DNA of 64,000 bases from an uncultured Prevotellaceae bacterium (GTDB lineage: Bacteria > Bacteroidota > Bacteroidia > Bacteroidales > Bacteroidaceae). The notes under the pieces are model-generated. The model made no database searches and was not told the DNA's origin. It saw only the letters and a program-made list of their open reading frames with translations. This document shows, piece by piece, positions 37,704 through 45,900 of this stretch; position 1 is the first letter of the stretch; the number at the start of each line of letters is the position of its first letter. Made by a program: the position numbers and the translations under genes. Location of the stretch: assembly GCA_947176895.1 (NCBI GenBank), contig CAMWSK010000009.1:21576-85575 (forward strand), read 5' to 3'.

Positions 37704-38561
37704 ATGTCACATCAATTGTTGAAAGGTAAGCGCGGCATCATTTTCGGTGCGCTGAACGAGGAGAGTATTGCGTGGAAAGTAGCCGTGAAGGCCGTGGAGG
37801 AGGGTGCCACCATCACCTTGAGCAACACTCCTATGGCCCTGCGTATGGGTGAGTTGGATGAGTTGAGCAAACAACTGAATGCACCTGTCATTGCCGCCGA
37901 CGCCACCAGTGTGGAGGATTTGGAGAAGGTGTTCAGCGAGAGTGTGAAATTGCTGGGCGGAAAGATTGACTTCGTGTTGCATTCCATCGGCATGAGTCCC
38001 AATGTGCGCAAGCACCGCACCTACGACGACCTTGACTATGGCTATCTCCAGAAGACGCTTGACATCAGCGCCATCTCGTTCCATAAGATGCTTCAGGTGG
38101 CCAAGAAACAGGATGCCATTGCCGAGTGGGGCAGTGTGGTGGCCCTCACGTATGTGGCCTCGCAGCGTACGTTCTTCGGCTACAACGATATGGCTGACGC
38201 CAAGAGTATGCTTGAGAGCATCGCACGTGGCTTCGGTTATATCTATGGCCGTGAGAAGAACGTCCGCATTAATACCATCTCCCAAAGCCCCACGCCCACC
38301 ACAGCCGGCAAGGGTATCAAGGATATGGACAATCTGATGGATTTTGCCAATAAGATGTCGCCCCTGGGCAATGCCACGGCAGAGGATTGTGCCAATTATG
38401 CCGTGATGATGTTCTCTGACTTCACACGTAAGGTGACCATGCAGAATCTCTTTCACGATGGAGGCTTCTCGAGCATGGGCATGAGTCTGCGGGCCATGAA
38501 CCAATACTCCAAGGATTTGGCTCCTTATGAGGATGAATCCGGAAAGGTTGTCTACGGATAA
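37704..38561 (+). CDS. fabI: Enoyl-[acyl-carrier-protein] reductase (NADH)
   Basis: 285 residues. It shows the N-terminal FabI-type Rossmann block KGKRGIIFGALNEESIAWK, the SIGMSP loop, and the active-site Tyr/Lys in FFGYNDMADAKSML (Tyr-x6-Lys spacing). NTISQSPTPTTAGKGI precedes the substrate-binding helix. It carries out the last reduction of each fatty acid elongation cycle in the cytoplasm. It stands alone, with a canonical promoter and a 21-bp bidirectional terminator shared with the C10 peptidase gene. Confidence 0.96.
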   Translation: MSHQLLKGKRGIIFGALNEESIAWKVAVKAVEEGATITLSNTPMALRMGELDELSKQLNAPVIAADATSVEDLEKVFSESVKLLGGKIDFVLHSIGMSPNVRKHRTYDDLDYGYLQKTLDISAISFHKMLQVAKKQDAIAEWGSVVALTYVASQRTFFGYNDMADAKSMLESIARGFGYIYGREKNVRINTISQSPTPTTAGKGIKDMDNLMDFANKMSPLGNATAEDCANYAVMMFSDFTRKVTMQNLFHDGGFSSMGMSLRAMNQYSKDLAPYEDESGKVVYG

Positions 38562-38583
38562 TTTCCATTCGGATATTTATAAT

Positions 38584-38634
38584 AAGGAAACGGCCCCGAG
38601 ATTCAAGAATGATGAATCTCGGGGCCGTTTCCTT
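38584..38634. terminator. Bidirectional terminator between fabI and the C10 peptidase
   Basis: A 21-bp perfect stem, AAGGAAACGGCCCCGAGATTC (38584-38604) and its complement (38614-38634), with a 9-base loop, lies between convergent genes. Confidence 0.85.
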
Positions 38635-38663
38635 AAACCCAAATCGGGCATTAGTGTTAAATG

Positions 38664-41096
38664 CTATCTTACGATTTTCTTCTTGCCGGACGAAGAAATG
38701 TAAATACCCGGTTTGAAGTGCTTCATGGGGTGACCGGAGAGATCATACCAGCGTTCATCGGCATTGTTGTCCGGGTCCTTCATGTCGTTGATGCTTGTCG
38801 ATGGGGGGGTGATGATGCCGAACACCTTGAAGTTGTTGCTGTTTGGCCCCACGGGAGTTGCTTGAAGTCCTGTCACTTTGGTCAAGACCACACCATACAG
38901 GCCGGCGGGCACGTTGAGCTTGTGTGTGATAACCAAGTCGCATGTCTCGCCTTCGCCAAGCGTGAGCGGAACGATGTTGGAGTTTCCTATCATCTCTTCA
39001 TCGCGGTTCAAGAAAATCAGGGCGAAGTCGCCATCGCCATAGCCGCCGTTGTTCTTCAAGATGGCTCTTACGGAGAACATCTGGTTAGTGTACACGTCTG
39101 TTGATCCGTTAGTCGTTTCCAATTGCAGCGGGGCATCGAGCACAAATTCAGGTTCCTCGGCAGGCGTCATCAGTACGCGTGCCTTACTCACCATCAGGCT
39201 GTCGGGGCCGATGGCATCAAGATAGCTGCTGGTTGAGTTGCTGTGGTCGCACACCGCTACCACATCATAGAAAGTGGCGGGTACTTCGATATTATCTGTG
39301 GAATAGGTGAATGTGCGTGTCTCTCCCTTGGGAATACGGGTGAGGATGACTCCCACGTATTGCCTTTCTTTTTCCATAAAGGAACTGCTGCTTTGCATGA
39401 GAATGCCCAGGTAAGAGTAAAACTCCTCGCCATCGTTACGTACTGTCAGGCGGAATTTTCCCCGACGTCCGTTATACAACTGGCCTACCACCTCGGGTTT
39501 TTCCGTCAGGGAAAGTTTGGCGGCAAAAGCCGGTTGGGCGTATTTCACGACCGTTTCCTCTACGGTCACCAACAGATAGTTGGGCGTGGTAACAGGAGTG
39601 CGCATTTTCGTATATTCTGTTGCATTGTTTTCTTTGTGGGATAGGTATAGGCGATAGGTGCCATCCTTTACAGTGGCGGGAATGATAAAATTGAAATCGG
39701 TACCCTGCGTTCCGCCCTCCAACTCACGGATGTTATTAAGACTTTTCGTGGCAAGCACCTCCACCGTCTGTCCGTTCTCATCGCATAGCAGCAGTGCTGC
39801 TTCGCCCGTAAAATTGCGCATACCATAGTTGTAGAACGATGCCGTTACCGTTGTTTGGGCATCGCGATTGGTGGAATCGGTTGCAGCCTTAAATGGTTTG
39901 GCCAGCTGCAGGCCGGCCATATGGGTAGAGTTAGGCGTGGGTGGCTGGATGTTTGTCAACATCGACTGCATGAAGTTGTATGCCCCCAGTCCGCTACCTA
40001 TGCCCAGATACTCCGGTTCGAGTATCGAGGAGCGGAAATAGCCGTCGCTCATACCGCCCCATCCCCAGTTATAGTGGAAGAAGCCCATACCGTCGTGTCC
40101 GTCGCAGACGAACGCATGTCCGCCGGCTTCTCCCTCGCCAAACTGCAGGATGGGACGTCCGGCATCGAGCTCGGCACGCATCAGGGCGTCCCAGGAAGGT
40201 TCGTCGTAGTGAGTGCGGTCGATATATTCGATGTTCTTGTCGTAACCGAAGTACCGCGTGAAGGCTTTGGCTATTTCTTTGGCGGTAGTACCGCTTCCCT
40301 CATAGTCGAACTCCATTCGGCTGGCAATGCCCACATGGTAGACCAAGAGAGATACGGCATCGGCCTGTTGCTGGGTAAACGAGCCATTGTAGTCGGGCAG
40401 CATGTTGTCCCAGTCGTAGGTGGCTGCAGCAAAATCGGCACTCACGGTCTGCCCTTGCTGGGTGGTATAGCTGCGGCTGTCCGTGCCGTGGAGGGGATAG
40501 GCGTAGTATTTCATAATCTGTGCGGCGGCAATGGCCACGCAGCCCGCCGGGGTACGCATGTTCTTATATGTCTTGTCCATGGGGCATAGGGCGTTGAAAG
40601 GGTCGTCCTGGTTCCAGCAAATGCTGCCCAGCAATGGGGCAACGGCTGTTGTTCCGGGAGTGGCTTTCACCTCAGAGGCGTACGGACAGGAAATCTCTTC
40701 GATACCGGAAGCCTCGATTGCCTGGAGTTGGCGGGTATAGTCGTTGAGCAGCGCACACAGGGGAGTGGGCATCTTGTCGTAGGAGAAACTCCCCTCCCAA
40801 GCATATCCCGCTACGGGGCGCATACGGTTGTCAACCGACACAAGCACGAACCCTTGCTCTTCTCCGGCATTGAAAGCATAGACGGCCTCGTTGTTCTGGC
40901 TACGTGTCACCTTTGGACTGACCAGTCGCATTTCAGGAATGTCTTCTGCTCCTCTTGTTTTATGGAAATATGATTTATAGAAGGTCTCTGCTGTGTGTTT
41001 CGCTTCTTCGGGAGTGAGTTTGCGGGAGAAAAGCATGGTGGGAATCATCAGCCAAAGGCCAAGAAGAATGGTAAGTTTGCAAAGGGGTTTACTCAT
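38664..41096 (-). CDS. C10-family cysteine peptidase (streptopain/interpain-like), full length
   Basis: 810 residues. A signal peptide (about 1-24) is followed by an SpeB-type propeptide (LTPEEAKHTAETFYKS ... GFVLVSVDNRMRPVAGYA, about 26-145). The catalytic domain has Cys186 in TPAGCVAIAAAQIMKYY and His327 in GGHAFVCDGHD, with NWGWGG after it. A long beta-sandwich region (about 400-780) follows. The end, YDLSGHPMKHFKPGIYISSSGKKKIVR, resembles the type IX secretion sorting tails of Bacteroidota. It is probably a secreted or surface protease acting on host proteins. It is transcribed alone. Confidence 0.92.
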   Translation of the reverse strand: MSKPLCKLTILLGLWLMIPTMLFSRKLTPEEAKHTAETFYKSYFHKTRGAEDIPEMRLVSPKVTRSQNNEAVYAFNAGEEQGFVLVSVDNRMRPVAGYAWEGSFSYDKMPTPLCALLNDYTRQLQAIEASGIEEISCPYASEVKATPGTTAVAPLLGSICWNQDDPFNALCPMDKTYKNMRTPAGCVAIAAAQIMKYYAYPLHGTDSRSYTTQQGQTVSADFAAATYDWDNMLPDYNGSFTQQQADAVSLLVYHVGIASRMEFDYEGSGTTAKEIAKAFTRYFGYDKNIEYIDRTHYDEPSWDALMRAELDAGRPILQFGEGEAGGHAFVCDGHDGMGFFHYNWGWGGMSDGYFRSSILEPEYLGIGSGLGAYNFMQSMLTNIQPPTPNSTHMAGLQLAKPFKAATDSTNRDAQTTVTASFYNYGMRNFTGEAALLLCDENGQTVEVLATKSLNNIRELEGGTQGTDFNFIIPATVKDGTYRLYLSHKENNATEYTKMRTPVTTPNYLLVTVEETVVKYAQPAFAAKLSLTEKPEVVGQLYNGRRGKFRLTVRNDGEEFYSYLGILMQSSSSFMEKERQYVGVILTRIPKGETRTFTYSTDNIEVPATFYDVVAVCDHSNSTSSYLDAIGPDSLMVSKARVLMTPAEEPEFVLDAPLQLETTNGSTDVYTNQMFSVRAILKNNGGYGDGDFALIFLNRDEEMIGNSNIVPLTLGEGETCDLVITHKLNVPAGLYGVVLTKVTGLQATPVGPNSNNFKVFGIITPPSTSINDMKDPDNNADERWYDLSGHPMKHFKPGIYISSSGKKKIVR

Positions 41097-41298
41097 ATGT
41101 TTCTGTTTTTATTGATTATTTGTCTGAAAAAAACAATACGAAGGTAATAAATTGATAGCTATTTGCATTAAAAACACGAAATATTGACGATATAATGCTT
41201 GAAATGGTAAAAAAAAAGCTCTGTCAATAGTCACTGTTTGATGTTTTTTTACTTTCTTTGCGTGCGAAATGATTTTTCCACTAATTAAGTTAAACTTT

Positions 41299-42723
41299 AT
41301 GAGAAATTTTACTCTTTTATTTTCTTTGTTCTTCTGCGTAGCAGGAGCAACCGCTCAAGTCTCTAAAAACAAGACCCCCAAAAAAGGCATGCCTGCTCCC
41401 GTGCGCAAGGCGATGATGGCGAATCGTGCCGCCAAGGCTGATGCACAAGTGTTATGGAAACCTGCTCATGAGGAACATTTTAGATTCATGGATGGTGATT
41501 GGTTTTCTGACGGGTCCATATCATACACCTATGACAAGGCGGGAAACATCCTGACCGAGACTCTGGATTTTGAAGGAATGCTTGACCGCACCACGTATAC
41601 GTATAATGAGAATAATAAGAAAACCAGCAAACTGGTTGAGAGTAAGGAGGAGGAAGAAGATTGGATGTTCAATTCCAAAACGACGTATACCTATGATGCG
41701 GTTTTGCCTGATTTCATGACAGTGAAAACCGAATATATATGGGATGATGTAGAGGCCGAATGGGTGCATAGTAACAGGGCGCAGTCACAGACACGTACCG
41801 TGAAACGCGATGCCAAGGGCAACATCATCTCTGTGGAGTTGAAAGCTTTCTTTACTTTTACGGGTGAGTGGGATATCGTCCAGCGTACGGACATCACCTA
41901 TGATGAAGCCACGGGCCAAGCCATAAGTTTCGATTATCGCCAAGTTACTTTGGATGCAGAGAACAAACTCGTGTATGGCGACCCCATTCGCTATAAGAAC
42001 ATTGTGTGGGAGAATACAGACGGGCAGATCGTTGCCGATAATCTGTTGGAATGTGTCTTGGGAACAAATCGTATCAAGAGTGCAGACGTATATGACGTAG
42101 AAGGTGAAGAGGAAACCTTGTACAGCCACGTTGAGGTGGCTTATGTTGATGGTAAGGATGACTACGTGCTGACCAGAACATCGGTTGACGACATGGAAAA
42201 GATTGTTGAGAAATACACCGTTACCGATGAAAATGGAAGCGTCTTTTTCACTTCCTCCTATTATATGGAGGGGGAGTGCATGGAAACCAATTATCAAGCC
42301 ATTGATTATGATAAATATGGCAATATTATATTGGATGAGGAAGGTATGTTGACCCCCGACAATGAGCGTGAAATCTTTGGAGGTGGACGTTATCTCTACA
42401 CCTATGACGAGGAGAAGGGAGTGCCTGTTGAGATGGTGACAGAGATGTATGAGATTGATGAGACTGAAGACCCGGACGAGTCTGAAACAACCGAAGATGA
42501 CGAAGAGATGACGGGTAGTTACAAGGCATTTGACAAGATTGTTTATTCCGATTACTATAATGTCCTCACCGCCATCCGGCAGATTACCGATGAAACGCCG
42601 GACGCTGTTTCTGCAATCTACAGCTTGCAGGGAGTGGCAGTAGGTCGCACCACGAAGAATTTGCCTGCTGGTGTTTATATCATGAAGCAGGGTAATCAGG
42701 TACGAAAGGTTCTTAAGAAATAG
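41299..42723 (+). CDS. Secreted protein with YD-like repeats and C-terminal sorting tail
   Basis: About 474 residues from the ATG at 41299, which gives a clean signal peptide (MRNFTLLFSLFFCVAGATAQ); an earlier in-frame ATG at 41269 adds ten residues. Imperfect units of the form TYTYDKAGN..., TYTYNENNK..., TYTYDAV..., DITYDEATG... and YLYTYDEEK... recall YD/Rhs-type beta hairpins, but they are few and degenerate. A strongly acidic stretch (EETEDPDESETTEDDEEM-like, near 390-410) precedes the tail YSLQGVAVG...LPAGVYIMKQGNQVRKVLKK. No enzyme motif was recognised. It may be a surface or released protein. Confidence 0.75.
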   Translation: MRNFTLLFSLFFCVAGATAQVSKNKTPKKGMPAPVRKAMMANRAAKADAQVLWKPAHEEHFRFMDGDWFSDGSISYTYDKAGNILTETLDFEGMLDRTTYTYNENNKKTSKLVESKEEEEDWMFNSKTTYTYDAVLPDFMTVKTEYIWDDVEAEWVHSNRAQSQTRTVKRDAKGNIISVELKAFFTFTGEWDIVQRTDITYDEATGQAISFDYRQVTLDAENKLVYGDPIRYKNIVWENTDGQIVADNLLECVLGTNRIKSADVYDVEGEEETLYSHVEVAYVDGKDDYVLTRTSVDDMEKIVEKYTVTDENGSVFFTSSYYMEGECMETNYQAIDYDKYGNIILDEEGMLTPDNEREIFGGGRYLYTYDEEKGVPVEMVTEMYEIDETEDPDESETTEDDEEMTGSYKAFDKIVYSDYYNVLTAIRQITDETPDAVSAIYSLQGVAVGRTTKNLPAGVYIMKQGNQVRKVLKK

Positions 42724-42753
42724 GAAAACGCACAACAGAAAATAAGAATAAAA

Positions 42754-42784
42754 GGCGCGTCTGACAATCAGATGCGCCCTTTTT
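42754..42784 (+). terminator. Rho-independent terminator after the YD-like gene
   Basis: An 11-bp stem with one G-T pair, GGCGCGTCTGA (42754-42764) and TCAGATGCGCC (42768-42778), is followed by CTTTTT. Confidence 0.85.
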
Positions 42785-42863
42785 GTTGTGCATGAACAGA
42801 AATCATAGTGAAGAATCGTTAGAAATTGTGTGTAAACTGTATGATTAAGTTTCTTTTTTTTGT

Positions 42864-42871
42864 TATTTTTG
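42864..42871 (+). promoter_or_regulatory. -7-like promoter box of the GH20-GH33 gene
   Basis: TATTTTTG fits TAnnTTTG and lies 47 bases before the start codon. No clear -33 element was found. Confidence 0.4.
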
Positions 42872-42918
42872 TTGAGTGTTGTGGAATTTACCATTGAAAA
42901 TACCTATACAAACAAAAT

Positions 42919-45900
42919 ATGAGAAAAAAACTTTTTACATTGGCTGTGGTTGGCTTGATGTATGCCCCACAGAAGATGCAGTCTAAGGTGAATCACCTCT
43001 TGCCTCGACCTCAGGAAGTGGTGGTGCAAAGTGGGTCTTTCACCTTGGGTGGCATGGTGTCCATCACAGATCCCACCCGATGCCAGGTTTTGCAGAAATT
43101 CTTTGAATCAGTTGGTTGTACCATCGGTTCCGGTGGAGCGCCGGTAACCGTGACGCAGGTGGAAAGTATAGCCGGTGCATATGACTATACCCTGTATGGT
43201 TTCGAGAATGAGGCTTATACGTTGGAGGTGACCCCCACGGCTATCAATATCACTGCTGTCACTCCCACAGGTGTGATTCGCGCTGCCCAGACCCTGACGC
43301 AGATGGCTGAAGGATGGGATGGCGAGGCTGCGCTGGAAGCTGTTACCGTGAAGGACTGGCCCGCGTTTAAGTTGCGTGGCTACACCCACGATGTGGGGCG
43401 TTCGTTTATCAGTGTGGATGAATTGAAGAAGCACATCGATTTGCTGTCTCGTTTCAAGGTCAACTGTTTTCATTGGCACTTGACCGAAAACCAGGCGTGG
43501 CGTATGGAGATAAAGGCTTATCCTCAGTTGACCGGTGCCGAATCCATGACCCGCTTCCCCGGACAATTCTATACACAGGAACAGTGTCGTGAGGTGGCTG
43601 CTTACGCCGCCGAGCGTGGCGTGGTCATCATTCCCGAGATCGATATGCCCGGACACAGTGCCGCGTTTGAGCGTGCCATGGGGCATAGCATGCAGACCGA
43701 CCAAGGCGTGGAGGAATTGAAGAAAATTATCGATGAGGTGGCAGAGGTGTTTGCCGATGCGCCCTACTTGCATATCGGTGCGGATGAAGTGGCCATCACT
43801 TATCCCGACTTCCTCAAAACCATGACCGACTATATTCATGCCAAAGGCCAAAAGGTGGTGGTGTGGAACCCTATCCGTGGCGTGAATGTGGGTGACACCG
43901 GATGTGACATGACTCAGATGTGGAGTACTTCGGGCAGGAAGATTAATGGTCTTCCCAATATTGATTGTCGCTACAATTATGTCAATCATTTCGATGTGTT
44001 TGCCGATGTGGTCGGCATCTACAAGAGCAGTATCTACTATGCCGATAAGGGCAACACGGAGATTGCAGGCTCCCTGTCAGCATATTGGAATGACCGCAAG
44101 ACTGCTACCGAAAAAGATATCGTTGCTCAGAACAACATGTATGCAGCTGTACTGGCTACGGCCGAGCGTACATGGATAGGTGGTGGCAAGACGTATATCG
44201 AGACGGGTGGTACCACGTTGCCGAATAGCGGTGATGAGTATAACGAGTTCGCCGACTGGGAGAGCCGTTTTCTTTTCCATAAGGCAAATTCGTTGAAGAA
44301 CGAGCCTATTCCTTATGTGAAGCAAACCAACGTGCGTTGGCGCATCACCGATCCCGTGCCCAACGGCGGCAACTCGGCAGCTGTTTTTGCTCCCGAGACC
44401 AAGGGTAAGTCTGCAGATGTCGAATTGATGGATGAGAGCTTTATCCATGAGGGAAAGACCCATTATTCGAGTATGGCTACGGGCGCAGGCATTTATCTGC
44501 GTCACACTTGGGGAAGTACGGTGCCTTCTTTCTTCGGTACCGCCGACTACAGCAACGTTACCTCTTACGCCTGGACCTATGTTTACAGCCCCAAGGACCA
44601 GACCGTGGGCGCACAGATCGAGTTCCAGAATTACGGACGTAGCGAGAATGATAAGGCTCCCGATGCCGGTAAGTGGGACCGAAAGGGTTCTGATATCTGG
44701 ATCAATGGTGAGCGCATCGCTCCTCCCGTATGGGACAACAGTGGCAAGAGTATCAACAGTGAGGTGGACCTGAAGAACGAAAACTTCACTGCTCGCGAGC
44801 CTTTGGCCGTGAATTTGAAGCGGGGATGGAACAAAGTGTTCCTGAAACTTCCTTATGTAGGTGCCGATGGCGTACGTCTGAACAAGTGGATGTTTACTTG
44901 CGTGTTCACCGACACCGAGGGCAAGAACGCCGTGGAGGGCCTTATCTACTCTCCCAACCAGTGCATGGACGAGGCTGCCGAGAAGGTGGCCGCCGAGGTG
45001 AGTGCCAAGAAGCGCGACATGAACAACTACGTGGGCACAGCTGTAGGCCTGTGGCCCGAGTCTGTGGCCACCGCATTGAAGGCCAAGATTGCAGAGATAG
45101 AGGCTACGTATGACAACACCGCCATGACCGAGGCCGAGCGCAATCAGCAGGTTACGGAACTGACGGCTGCCTATGAAACCTTCATCGCCGCCCTCACCCC
45201 CGAGGCAATGAACCAACCCGTGGAAGGCAAGTACTACCGCATGAACACTCCTCTGCGTGGTAACCGTTATCCTGCCACACAAGGAGTGGGCGCCGACATC
45301 GTGGGCGAGCAGAATCCCGCAACGAACGCTTCCGTTTGGAAGTTCGTGACCCGAACGGATGGTTCCTATGACATTCAAAACTTCCACGACCTTTCTTACA
45401 TCTCTCCCAATAGCAGCAACAACACTTCTTTGAAAACTTCGGCTGCCTGCCCTGCAACCGGATGGACCATCAAGGCCGCTGACACCAAAGGCTATGTGAT
45501 ACTTACCAGTGGTTCGGCCCAGTTCAACCAAACCAACAACGCCGGTCAAGGCTTCAAGGTGTTCAACTGGGGTGGTGGCGCTAACACCACTGACGGCGGT
45601 TGCCAGTATGCCGTGGAGGAGGTGACCGTGAATCCCGACGAAGAAGGTGCCGGAGCACCTGAAGCAACCGAGGTTCCTTTCCAAACCACAACTATTGTGG
45701 ACGGACGGTTTGCCAAGGGTACCGTGTGGTACACCATGCAGTTGGGTTCCTCCCAGAATATCATCGCCGACAACGGCAGCGCAGACCACATCGCTTTGGG
45801 CAGGGTGTCAACCGATTTGGAGGATGCCGACCTGTGGTGTTTCGTAGGTAATAAGACCGATGGCTTCAAGATTTACAATAAGAATGCCGGTACCTCCAAG

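Noticed and set aside
44077..45789. 570-codon frame opposite the GH20-GH33 gene
   Set aside because: A coding shadow: it lies wholly inside a confirmed sense gene and its residues look like reversed codon bias.
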